Source: Beijerinckia sp. L45 (lineage in GTDB: Bacteria > Pseudomonadota > Alphaproteobacteria > Rhizobiales > Beijerinckiaceae). From it: a stretch of DNA of 35,991 bases. Made by a program: the position numbers and the translations under genes. Numbering within the stretch: the first letter of the stretch is position 1; the number at the start of each line of letters is the position of its first letter. The stretch is taken from positions 19,224 through 55,214 of the forward strand of contig NZ_LMUU01000239.1 of NCBI RefSeq assembly GCF_009765775.1. The letters run 5' to 3'. Shown piece after piece: positions 1 to 7,133 of the stretch. The notes under the pieces are model-generated. The model had not been told where the DNA came from, searched no databases, and saw only the letters and a list, made by a program, of their open reading frames with translations.

Positions 1-712
1 CTTCGAGCGCCCGAGCGGCGTAAGCCGACAGCTTTTCCGGAAACTCGAGCAAAATGCGCGGCGCGGCATCGACCAGCACGATCCGCGCCTGCGACGGGTC
101 GATATGCCGATACTCGCTCTTCAGCGTCGATTTGGCCAGTTCGCCAAGCGAGCCCGCCAGCTCGACGCCGGTCGGGCCGCCGCCGATGATGACGAAGCTC
201 GTCAGCGCCTTCACCTCGGCCGGATCGCGGCGGCTTTCCGCCCAGTCGAAGGATTCCAGGATGCGGCGGCGGATCTGCAGCGCGTCGGGCAGTGTTTTGA
301 GCGTCGCCGCGTGCTTCGACCACTCGTCATGGCCGAACCAGGCATAGACCGAGCCCGTCGCCAGGAGGAGGTAGTCGTACGGGATCGACCCGGTGTCGCG
401 GACGAACACCTCGCGTGCGACCTTGTCGACGCCGGTGACCTCGCCGAGGATGACCGACACGTTCGGATATTTGCCGAGCAGCGCGCGGACCGGCGAGGCG
501 ATATCGGCCGGCGAGAGCGCGGCGGTCGAGACCTGGTAGAGCAGCGGCTGAAAGAGGTGATGGTTGGTGCGATCGATCAGCACCAGGTCGACGTCATACT
601 TCACGAGATGATGTGCGGCCTCGAGGCCGCCGAAGCCGCAGCCGACGATGACGACCCTGGGCTTCTGCCCGGCGACCCGCGGAAAAAGAGGCGTTTCAAT
701 ATCCGTTGTCAT
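1..712 (-). CDS. NAD(P)/FAD-dependent oxidoreductase, type II NADH dehydrogenase (NDH-2) family, partial
   Basis: This minus-strand gene begins with ATG at 712 and runs off the left edge, so only about 237 N-terminal residues are seen. Near residue 20 it has an FAD-binding Rossmann motif (VVIVGCGFGGLEAA), then the NDH-2 signature NHHLFQPLLYQV. Further on comes ATGS, and then a second nucleotide-binding glycine motif, IIGGGPTGVELAG. NDH-2 enzymes pass electrons from NADH to quinone at the membrane without pumping protons. The layout of two Rossmann motifs and the HHLFQPLLYQ segment make the family call firm. The exact electron acceptor is inferred. It is transcribed divergently from the lactate-utilisation operon, and both would feed the respiratory chain. 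The C-terminal membrane-anchoring part is outside the window. Confidence 0.88.
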   Translation of the reverse strand, partial: MTTDIETPLFPRVAGQKPRVVIVGCGFGGLEAAHHLVKYDVDLVLIDRTNHHLFQPLLYQVSTAALSPADIASPVRALLGKYPNVSVILGEVTGVDKVAREVFVRDTGSIPYDYLLLATGSVYAWFGHDEWSKHAATLKTLPDALQIRRRILESFDWAESRRDPAEVKALTSFVIIGGGPTGVELAGSLGELAKSTLKSEYRHIDPSQARIVLVDAAPRILLEFPEKLSAYAARALE

Positions 713-991
713 GCGCAATCATCCCGATGGCGGTCGAATGGCGTCCGTTGATCGGACGCTTTTGCTTGTTGCGGGCTTGGCCTAGCGTAGATTTGTCGCA
801 ACGTCGATTGGCTTCGGCTGCAGCCCAGGCATCTCGCGGCGTGCTCACGGGCGGTGGTGGCCCCGAACTTTCCCGACGGACCGTCGATTTCCGATTTGCG
901 CTCTGCCCAGCAGGGCCTAAAAGCGCCGGGACAGCCTTGCGGAGCACGATTGCCGCGGCGTGGCCAATGCTTGAGATCAATTGGAACAGAC
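713..991. promoter_or_regulatory. Divergent intergenic region between NDH-2 and lutA
   Basis: This 279 nt spacer holds no gene I can support. A weak plus-strand sigma70-like pair is visible: TTGTTG at 766-771 and TAGATT at 788-793, with a 16 nt spacer. It could serve the lut operon and would leave a leader of roughly 190 nt before lutA. I see no clear LldR/LutR-type operator and no riboswitch. An open frame does extend upstream of lutA to 854, but its product is arginine- and proline-rich and not like the LutA N-terminus. Confidence 0.25.
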
Positions 992-1735
992 ATGCGGATC
1001 GGTCTTTTCGTCCCTTGCTATATCGATGCCTTCTTCCCGGAAGTCGGAATCGCCACGCTGGAGCTGCTCGAACGCTTCGACCTGGACGTGGACTATCCGT
1101 TCGACCAGACCTGCTGCGGCCAGCCGATGGCGAACAGCGGCTGCCACAACGAAGCGGCGGCGACCGAGCGCCTGTTCGTCGAAAACTTTGCCGGGTTCGA
1201 CTATATCGTCTGTCCCTCCGGCAGCTGTGTGCATCACGTGCGCAACAAATTTTCCGCGATCGAGCAGACCGATGCGGTCACGGACGTCCGGTCGAAAACT
1301 TTCGAGCTGGTGGAATTCCTGCACGACATCTTGAAGGTCGAGGCGTTTCCCTGGGCGTCGTTTCCGCACAAGGTCGGGTTGCACAACGGATGCGGCTCGC
1401 TGCGCGGGCTCGGCCATGCCTCGCCGTCCGAGCTGAACGTGCCGTTTTTCTCCAAACCGCTCGATCTGCTCAGCAAGGTCGAGGGCATCGAGTTCGTGAA
1501 ACCGGCGCGGCCCGACGAATGCTGCGGCTTCGGCGGTACCTTCTCGGTTTTCGAGGAGGCCGTGTCGGTCAAGATGGGCCAGGACAAGGTTGCCGATCAC
1601 ACCAAGGCCGGCGCCGCCTACATCGTCTCCGCCGACACGTCCTGCCTGATGCACCAGAAGGGCGTCGCCGAGCGCGACGGGTTGCCGATGAAATTCATCC
1701 ATATCGCCCAGGTGCTAAACGGGGCGGCGGCATAG
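992..1735 (+). CDS. lutA: LutA/LldE: (Fe-S)-binding subunit of lactate utilisation complex
   Basis: This 247-residue protein belongs to the LutA/YkgE family of cysteine-rich CCG-domain proteins. With LutB and LutC it oxidises L-lactate to pyruvate. The start at 992 gives MRIGLFVPCYID, the usual family N-terminus. An upstream in-frame start at 854 would add 46 atypical residues. Two CCG-type domains are visible: Cys9, Cys41-Cys42 (TCCGQP) and CPSGSC at 74-79 in the first half, and HNGCGS with DECCGFGG in the second. These cysteines are the expected ligands of an iron-sulfur cluster shared with heterodisulfide reductase-like proteins. The length matches the family (about 240). Unusually, lutB does not follow directly; two unrelated small genes come first. 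Confidence 0.93.
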   Translation: MRIGLFVPCYIDAFFPEVGIATLELLERFDLDVDYPFDQTCCGQPMANSGCHNEAAATERLFVENFAGFDYIVCPSGSCVHHVRNKFSAIEQTDAVTDVRSKTFELVEFLHDILKVEAFPWASFPHKVGLHNGCGSLRGLGHASPSELNVPFFSKPLDLLSKVEGIEFVKPARPDECCGFGGTFSVFEEAVSVKMGQDKVADHTKAGAAYIVSADTSCLMHQKGVAERDGLPMKFIHIAQVLNGAAA

Positions 1736-1840
1736 GCCTCTGCGGCCGATTCGATTCCTGAGTGCGAACCCCATAGGCTAGGCCTATCCGTCGCCGCGAC
1801 CGCCGGGAAGCGAGTTTGAAAGAGGAAGGAGAATCCCGTC

Positions 1841-2077
1841 ATGGCCGAAGACAATGTGCATAAGGTCCTCGATATCTTCTCCTATTTCGACAGCAAGGCC
1901 GGAGAAGTTCTTTTAGCGACCAACTTCGTCGCCGTTGGAGCACGGCGTCAGTGGCGCATGAGCGATCTTCAGGAAGGCATCGAAGAAGCGAGCCGGATCG
2001 GTTGGGTCGAGGCGGCCCCGCAGGGCGGTTGGCGCCTGACTGAAGATGGGTTCCGCGAAGCGGCCCAGCACTCGTGA
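1841..2077 (+). CDS. Small hypothetical protein, possible winged-helix domain
   Basis: This is a 78-residue protein I do not recognise. A strong ribosome-binding site (AGGAAGGAG) sits about 10 nt upstream of the ATG, which argues for a real gene. The C-terminal half (residues about 35-75) has the pattern of a small winged helix: a helix around WRMSDLQEGIEEA, a turn GWVEAAPQGG, then WRLTEDGFREA. That resembles the strand-turn-strand wing and final helix of wHTH domains. No cysteines or membrane segment are present. It lies 105 nt after lutA and 19 nt before the next small gene, on the operon strand. A DNA-binding or protein-docking role is only inferred; no function is claimed. Confidence 0.6.
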   Translation: MAEDNVHKVLDIFSYFDSKAGEVLLATNFVAVGARRQWRMSDLQEGIEEASRIGWVEAAPQGGWRLTEDGFREAAQHS

Positions 2078-2096
2078 TGGCGACGGCCGGTCCGCG

Positions 2097-2600
2097 ATGA
2101 AAAAAGTCGACGATGTCAGTTTCGGTCACTTCGACTGGCTGGTCGAATGCCGGTCGCAAAATCAGCGAACGACCCTGAGGCTCTACAAGATCGTAGAGGC
2201 CAAGGAAATCGTCCTGAGCCGGCATTTCGTTTACCGGGAACTGGCGCAGGACCTGACGGCGGTCGCCTTCTCCCTATGGAGGGCCGTTTTCCTCAGTGAT
2301 CTGACGGGGATCTCGGGCGACCAGCTTGCGGACGTCAAAAAGTTTCTTCAGTCCTTGATCGCGCATAACGCCGTCCTTTATCAGACGGATTTCAGCACGC
2401 GCGAATGGACCTTCCAGTATTATCTCGACAACGCACTGCTTCGACTGGATCGCATCGAGAAACACCTTCCGCCGGATGGCCGATCATCCGAGTTTCGTCT
2501 CACCCCCAAGTCGGCAAAAGACACGTGGGTCTTCGCTCAGGATAGCCTTGATGGCATGGTTTCAACATTCGAGGAGACGTTAGATGTCTATGACCGATAA
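2097..2600 (+). CDS. Hypothetical protein inside the lut operon
   Basis: This is a 167-residue protein that I cannot assign to a family. The ATG at 2097 (MKKVDDVSFGHFDW) was chosen. An upstream ATG at 2046 would overlap the previous gene and add an arginine-rich stretch. The protein is soluble and probably helix-rich. It contains aromatic stretches (FSLWRAVFLSDLTG; WTFQYYLDNALLRLDRIE), has one cysteine and no signal peptide. Its 3' end overlaps lutB by 17 nt, and the lutB ribosome-binding site (GAGGAG) lies inside its coding region, so the two are probably translationally linked. The bases look less GC-rich than in lutA or lutB. With the preceding gene it forms a two-gene insertion in an otherwise ordinary lut operon. 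Confidence 0.6.
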   Translation: MKKVDDVSFGHFDWLVECRSQNQRTTLRLYKIVEAKEIVLSRHFVYRELAQDLTAVAFSLWRAVFLSDLTGISGDQLADVKKFLQSLIAHNAVLYQTDFSTREWTFQYYLDNALLRLDRIEKHLPPDGRSSEFRLTPKSAKDTWVFAQDSLDGMVSTFEETLDVYDR

Positions 2601-4122
2601 CGACTCTTCATTCGATCAAAACGGCAAACGTCTTGAGAATGCCGAGGCGACTTCCCGACCGATCCACGCCAAGCAGCGCGAGGCGCAGCCGAAGGGCGCG
2701 ATCGACCGCGGCAACAAGCCCATCGACCATGCCGAAGCGGCCAAGCGCTTTCTGGCCGCACCCGAGCATCTCAAATTCCACGACGAGCGTCTGTGGGACC
2801 TGCGCCAAAAACGCGACAAGCAGATGCACGGCCTGCCCGAATGGGAAGAGCTGCGCAGCCTCGCCTCCGCGATCAAGGAACATACGCTCACCCATCTCGA
2901 CACCTATCTCGAGCAGTTCGAGGCAGCCGCCATCGCCAACGGCGCGACGGTGCATTGGGCCAAGGACGGCGACGAGCACAATCGCATCGTGCTCGGCATC
3001 CTGCGCGACCACAACGCCAAGACGCTGATCAAGAGCAAGTCGATGCTTACCGAGGAATGCGGCATGCGCCACTTCCTCACCGATCAAGGCATCACCATCA
3101 CGGAGACCGATCTCGGCGAGCGCATCCAGCAGCTCGACAACGAGGCGCCGAGCCATGTTGTCGTGCCCTCGGTACACAAGCTGCGCAGCGATATTTCGGA
3201 CGTCTTCGCCCGCACGCTCGGCACCGAGCCGGGCAACGACGATCCGCATTATCTCGCCGAGAGCCAGCGGATGACGACGCGGCCGCTCATCCTCGAAGCC
3301 GATGCCGGCATGACCGGCGGCAACTTCATCATCGCCGAAACCGGGACGGTGGTGACCTGCACCAACGAGGGCAACGCGGATCTCTCCGCCAACACCCCGA
3401 AGCTGCACATCGTGTCGGTCGGCATCGAAAAGCTGCTGCCCCGCGTCGAGCATCTCGGCGTTTTCATCCGTCTCCTGTCGCGTAGCGCGCTGGGTTCGCC
3501 GATCACGCAATACACCTCGCATTTCCGCGCGCCGCGCCGTGGCGCCGAGATGCATATCGTGCTGGTCGACAACGGGCGCTCGGCGCGGCTGGCGCTGCCG
3601 GAGTTCTGGACCTCGCTGAAATGCATCCGCTGCGGCGCCTGCATGAACACTTGCCCGGTGTATCGCCGCAGCGGCGGCCTGAGCTACGGCTTCACCTATT
3701 CCGGCCCGATCGGTCTAGTGATCGACCCGACCTTCAACAAGCACAAGTTCTCCAACCTGCCGTTTGCCTCCACACTGAACGGAAGCTGCACCAACGTCTG
3801 CCCGACCAAGATCAATCTGCACGAGCAGATCTATGCCTGGCGCAAGGTGATGGCGGATACCCACGAGGTGCCGTTCGCCAAGAAGACGGTGATGCAGGCG
3901 GCGGGTGTCGTGCTCGGCAATCCCAAGCTTTATCGCGCGGCGATCGCGACCGCCGACAAGGCGCTCTTCAGCCTGCCGCGCTTTGCGCTCTACAGCCGGA
4001 TGAACGCCTGGGGCAAGGGCCGCGAGAACCCGGCGACTCCGGGGCAGAATTTCCACGTGTGGTGGGCGAAGAACCGCGCGGCGAAGGCCGCGACGGCCAA
4101 GAATGGCGCGGTGAAATCATGA
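2584..4122 (+). CDS. lutB: LutB: iron-sulfur lactate utilisation protein
   Basis: This is a 512-residue LutB/YkgF homologue, the large subunit of the LutABC L-lactate oxidising complex. The N-terminal part carries the LUD domain (the region around TKSMLTEECGMR-type and DAGMTGGNFIIAETGT motifs). A ferredoxin-like 4Fe-4S motif CIRCGACMNTCPVY follows at Cys347/350/353/357, then GSCTNVCP with Cys402 and Cys406. The C-terminal tail has the conserved GQNFHVWWAKNR. The start at 2584 is preceded by GAGGAG with a 7 nt gap; a second ATG at 2590 is possible. The N-terminal 60 residues (QREAQPKGAIDRG) are more polar than in short homologues. The stop overlaps the lutC start by 4 nt (ATGA). Confidence 0.95.
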   Translation: MSMTDNDSSFDQNGKRLENAEATSRPIHAKQREAQPKGAIDRGNKPIDHAEAAKRFLAAPEHLKFHDERLWDLRQKRDKQMHGLPEWEELRSLASAIKEHTLTHLDTYLEQFEAAAIANGATVHWAKDGDEHNRIVLGILRDHNAKTLIKSKSMLTEECGMRHFLTDQGITITETDLGERIQQLDNEAPSHVVVPSVHKLRSDISDVFARTLGTEPGNDDPHYLAESQRMTTRPLILEADAGMTGGNFIIAETGTVVTCTNEGNADLSANTPKLHIVSVGIEKLLPRVEHLGVFIRLLSRSALGSPITQYTSHFRAPRRGAEMHIVLVDNGRSARLALPEFWTSLKCIRCGACMNTCPVYRRSGGLSYGFTYSGPIGLVIDPTFNKHKFSNLPFASTLNGSCTNVCPTKINLHEQIYAWRKVMADTHEVPFAKKTVMQAAGVVLGNPKLYRAAIATADKALFSLPRFALYSRMNAWGKGRENPATPGQNFHVWWAKNRAAKAATAKNGAVKS

Positions 4123-4709
4123 GCAGCCGCGACGACATTCTGGGGGCGATCCGCCGCGATCGTCCGGCGCCCCTGCCGCTGCCCGACGTGCCGATGTTCG
4201 ACGAAGGGCGCGCCGACGACCTTCTCGGCCGCTTCACCGCCGCCTTCACCATGATGGGTGGCAAGATGCTCGACCTGCCGGCGGACGGCGACCCGCTGGC
4301 GGAGATCCGGGCGCGGGTGGCGAAGGCCGGCGTGGTGATCTCGATGGTGCCGGAAGTTGCCGGCAACACCGTGCTCGATCCCGAGCTGATGCCGTCGAAG
4401 CTCGAAAACGTCGACATCGCCATCGTGCGCGCGGCGTTCGGCGTGGCGGAGACAGGTTCGATCTGCCTCACCGAGCGCGAACTCGGCGTCAACACGCTCG
4501 GCTATCTCGCGCAGCACCTCATCGTCCTGCTCGATCCCGCCGACCTCGTGGTCAACATCCATCATGCCTATCACCGGCCCGAAATCCACGCGGCACGCTA
4601 CTGCGTGTTCCACACGGGGCCGTCGGCGACCGCAGACATCGAAGGTGTGCTGATCCTCGGTGCCCAGGGCGTGCGGTCACTCTCTATCCTTTCACTTCCT
4701 CGCGCGTGA
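4119..4709 (+). CDS. lutC: LutC: lactate utilisation protein C, LUD domain
   Basis: This 196-residue protein is the third subunit of the lactate utilisation complex and consists essentially of one LUD domain. Diagnostic segments are FGVAETGSICL around residues 108-118, LAQHLIVLLDP, and the C-terminal TGPSATADIEGVLILGAQGVRS. The ATG at 4119 overlaps the lutB stop in an ATGA arrangement, typical of translational coupling. No cysteine cluster is present, as expected for LutC. The last 26 nt overlap tail to tail with the convergent PsiE-like gene, so both C-termini are encoded on opposite strands of the same bases. No lactate permease (lutP) gene is in the window. Confidence 0.94.
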   Translation: MSSRDDILGAIRRDRPAPLPLPDVPMFDEGRADDLLGRFTAAFTMMGGKMLDLPADGDPLAEIRARVAKAGVVISMVPEVAGNTVLDPELMPSKLENVDIAIVRAAFGVAETGSICLTERELGVNTLGYLAQHLIVLLDPADLVVNIHHAYHRPEIHAARYCVFHTGPSATADIEGVLILGAQGVRSLSILSLPRA

Positions 4710-5205
4710 TCGCCTGGCTCCGCCGCGACATGTAGATCGAGGTGATGAGGACGAGGGTCAGGCCGGCGAGGACGCCGAGTTCGATCATCGCATGGTCGAA
4801 GGACGGGGCCGGGTGCCCCGTCGTCGAGTTCGCGCCCGAGGTCTGTAGCGTGACAACGAGGATCCGTCGCACCGTGGCGATGAGCCCGACGATGAGGAAG
4901 GGTTCGACCGCCAAGTGCATCGAGGTGATCGACGCGCGTACCGTATGGAGAATCTCGACGAGCATCAGGACGAACAGCAGCTTGTCGACGATCTGGAAGA
5001 CGTTCTCAGTCTCCGGCCACTCGCGGATCGCGGTCCACATGTGGGCCACCGTGCCGGTCAGCACGAGAAGGGTGGCGAAAACCAGAATCACGCCGATGCT
5101 CACCGAGATCGCGTGCTCGGTCCGCTCGAACATCGCGGTGACCCAGGAGCGCCGCTTGGTTTCGTCGCTGCCATGCTGCGGGGCTGTATTCGTCACGTCG
5201 TCCAT
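4684..5205 (-). CDS. PsiE-like phosphate-starvation-inducible family membrane protein
   Basis: This is a 173-residue integral membrane protein of the PsiE family (Pfam PsiE, function unknown). Four hydrophobic segments are visible: about residues 35-55 (ISVSIGVILVFATLLVL), 72-88 (IVDKLLFVLMLVEILHT), 98-120 (AVEPFLIVGLIATVRRILVVT) and 140-160 (IELGVLAGLTLVLITSIYM). The segments VEILHTVR and EPFLIVGLIATVRR are the most family-like. PsiE in E. coli is controlled by PhoB and cAMP-CRP; I see no convincing Pho box in the 125 nt upstream here, so the name should not be read as proof of phosphate control. It converges on lutC with a 26 nt overlap and diverges from crcB. Confidence 0.82.
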   Translation of the reverse strand: MDDVTNTAPQHGSDETKRRSWVTAMFERTEHAISVSIGVILVFATLLVLTGTVAHMWTAIREWPETENVFQIVDKLLFVLMLVEILHTVRASITSMHLAVEPFLIVGLIATVRRILVVTLQTSGANSTTGHPAPSFDHAMIELGVLAGLTLVLITSIYMSRRSQAITREEVKG

Positions 5206-5330
5206 CGGGCATCCCTGAAGTTGAGCTGCATTTCACCCGATCACGCGCACAGTGCAACCGCTTAGCACGGCGCTTGCCTCGACGGAGGTCCGCAGCTTAG
5301 ACGGTGGCGTAGAACAACGAGAGGTGCGGG

Positions 5331-5729
5331 ATGCTCAGCTATGTCTGGATCGGGCTCGGCGGCGCGATCGGTTCGATCGCGCGCTTCGCGGTCGCCGGTG
5401 CGATCGATCGCGCGAGCCCCGATCCGTTTCCCATCGGCACCGTGCTGGTGAATGTCAGCGGCTGTCTCGTCATCGGGTTCTTCGCCGCGCTGACGGCACC
5501 CGGTGGGCGCTATAGCGTTCCCGGTGATGTCAGAACCTTCGTGATGGTCGGCCTCTGCGGCGGCTACACGACCTTCTCGTCGTTCAGCCTGCAAACCCTG
5601 GTGCTCTTCGATCTCGGCGATGTCTTTCGCGCCGGGCTTAACGTGGTCGCCTCGGTCGTCCTGTGCCTGCTCGCCGTCTGGGTCGGCTCGATGCTCGGCC
5701 ATGGTCTGGCGCCGCTCAAGACGCCATAG
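5331..5729 (+). CDS. crcB: CrcB/Fluc fluoride channel
   Basis: This is a 132-residue protein with four membrane segments. It is a fluoride-specific channel that works as a dual-topology dimer in the inner membrane and lowers cytoplasmic fluoride. Family motifs are in order: GLGGAIGSIARF near the N-terminus, GTVLVNVSGCLVIGF around residues 38-52, and GLCGGYTTFSSFSLQT around 75-90, which contains the phenylalanines and the TTFS(S/T)FS segment of the fluoride pathway. The length is usual for the family. GAGAGG lies 6 nt upstream of the ATG. No crcB-motif (fluoride) riboswitch is recognisable in the 125 nt leader. A strong terminator follows 20 nt after the stop. Confidence 0.95.
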   Translation: MLSYVWIGLGGAIGSIARFAVAGAIDRASPDPFPIGTVLVNVSGCLVIGFFAALTAPGGRYSVPGDVRTFVMVGLCGGYTTFSSFSLQTLVLFDLGDVFRAGLNVVASVVLCLLAVWVGSMLGHGLAPLKTP

Positions 5730-5748
5730 ACCGGCTGCCCGAGACAGC

Positions 5749-5779
5749 AAAAAGGGCGATCTCGCGACCGCCCTTTTTT
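5749..5779. terminator. Rho-independent terminator between crcB and the small secreted protein gene
   Basis: There is a perfect 10 bp inverted repeat: AAAAAGGGCG at 5749-5758 and CGCCCTTTTT at 5769-5778, with a 10 nt loop. The stem is flanked by an A-run on one side and a T-run on the other, so it can act on both strands. It separates crcB from the convergent small gene ending at 5813. Confidence 0.9.
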
Positions 5780-5812
5780 CATCGTTGCCCGGCTGCCAGG
5801 GCAGCGCGCCGA

Positions 5813-6043
5813 TTACTGGCCGTAGAAGCCGTGGTTGCCGATGGTGTTCTTGAACCCGGTGGCGCTCTGACGATCAGCCTGGCTGGCGTTATCGACATAA
5901 GCCGAGCGGCCGGTCACGACGCCGTCGTTGACCCGCGCTTCGTAGGCCGGAGCGGAGCGCTCGACATACGAGGACTGCGCGAGAACGGGGGAGATCGCGC
6001 CGAGGGAGAGAGCGGCAGCGGCGATGAGGATCGAGGTCTTCAT
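5813..6043 (-). CDS. Small secreted or periplasmic hypothetical protein
   Basis: This 76-residue protein has a clear Sec signal peptide: MKTS, a hydrophobic core ILIAAAALSLGAIS, and a likely signal peptidase I site after PVLAQ (about residue 23). The mature part of roughly 53 residues is polar and cysteine-free and contains repeated aromatic Tyr-Val/Tyr-Glu pairs (SSYVERSAPAYEAR, GRSAYVDN). It ends in GNHGFYGQ. AAGGAG lies 8 nt upstream of the ATG, supporting translation. I do not recognise a family. Small secreted proteins of this kind are common in Rhizobiales genomes, but no role can be claimed. It converges with crcB, with the bidirectional terminator between them. Confidence 0.75.
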   Translation of the reverse strand: MKTSILIAAAALSLGAISPVLAQSSYVERSAPAYEARVNDGVVTGRSAYVDNASQADRQSATGFKNTIGNHGFYGQ

Positions 6044-6263
6044 AATGAGCTCCTTAAAGAGGCATGTGAGGCCGGTTATCGAGCAACCTGCCTGCTTGAC
6101 AGCCTATATGCGCCTTTAGGCGGCTAAAGTTTACCCATCCAGGCATGTCGGTTTGCATCGCAGCAAAGCGGTGCGCTCATGCCTGTCGTGCGCAATCTTT
6201 CGTGTGTCGTAGAGTCGCCGCGTGAGTGTCATGCGCCGATACCTGGGAAAAATGGCGTCGGGC

Positions 6264-7133
6264 CTAGCCGGGCTCGAAATCCAGGCCGAGGTCGAGAACC
6301 GGCGCGCTATGCGTCAGCCAGCCGATCGAGATCAGGTCGACGCCGCTTGCCGCGACGGCTGGCGCAGTCTCCGGCGTGATGCGGCCGGAGGCTTCGGTGA
6401 TGGCGCGGCCGGCGACCATCCTGACTGCGCGCGTCAGCGTCTCCGGGTCCATGTTGTCGAGGAGAACCGCATCGACGCCGAGGCCGAGTGCTTCTTCGAG
6501 TTGCGCCAGCGTGTCGACTTCGAGCTCGATCTTGACGAGGTGCCCGACGCCCGCTTTGGCGCGTTCCACCGCGGGGCGGATGCCGCCAGCGACCGCCACG
6601 TGATTGTCCTTGATCAGCACGGCGTCATCGAGCCCGAATCGATGATTGCCGCCGCCGCCGATCCGCACCGCATATTTCTCGACCGCGCGCAGGCCCGGCA
6701 TGGTTTTGCGGGTGCAGACGATCTGCGCCTTGTGCCCTTCGATGGCGCGCACGACCCGGTTGGTCGCCGATGCGATCCCGCTGAGATGGCACATGAAATT
6801 TAGGCCGGTGCGCTCGCCGGTGAGCAGGCCGCGCGCCGGGCCCTCGACCACCGCGACGACATCGCCCGGCACGACTAGGCTGCCGTCCGGTTTTTCCACG
6901 CGCATAAGGATTCTGGGCTCGACCAGGGCAAAGGCGATCCGGGCGAGCGCGAGACCGGCGATCACGCCGGGCTGTCGCGCCCGGATCGTCATCCTCGCAT
7001 GCTGTGTCATCGGCACGATCGAGTCGGTGGTGAGATCGCCGGCCCGGCCGAGATCTTCGAGCAGCGCGTTGCGGACGAGCGGCTCGAGCATCACGTCGGG
7101 CAGCGGAGGAACCGGGAGGCGATCAGGCTGCAA
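6264..7133 (-). CDS. nadC: NadC: nicotinate-nucleotide diphosphorylase (carboxylating)
   Basis: This is a 289-residue quinolinate phosphoribosyltransferase. It converts quinolinate and PRPP to nicotinate mononucleotide, CO2 and pyrophosphate, the last dedicated step of de novo NAD synthesis from aspartate. Family segments: ALLEDLGRAGDLTTD at the N-terminus, GERTGLNFMCHLSGIA, then TRKTMPGLRAVEKYAVRIGGGGNHR carrying substrate-binding Arg/Lys residues, KDNH, and the acidic strand KIELEVD. The C-terminus contains LDNM, EASGRI and ISIGWLTHSAP. The outermost start is TTG at 7133, overlapping nadB by 11 nt. An in-frame ATG at 7091 would remove 14 residues, but the retained LPPLPD-like segment resembles homologues, so the longer form is preferred. 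It is the third gene of nadABC. Confidence 0.95.
   Translation of the reverse strand: MQPDRLPVPPLPDVMLEPLVRNALLEDLGRAGDLTTDSIVPMTQHARMTIRARQPGVIAGLALARIAFALVEPRILMRVEKPDGSLVVPGDVVAVVEGPARGLLTGERTGLNFMCHLSGIASATNRVVRAIEGHKAQIVCTRKTMPGLRAVEKYAVRIGGGGNHRFGLDDAVLIKDNHVAVAGGIRPAVERAKAGVGHLVKIELEVDTLAQLEEALGLGVDAVLLDNMDPETLTRAVRMVAGRAITEASGRITPETAPAVAASGVDLISIGWLTHSAPVLDLGLDFEPG

Noticed and set aside
5206-5330. Possible fluoride riboswitch upstream of crcB
   Set aside because: The conserved crcB-motif core was looked for and not recognised in the 125 nt leader.
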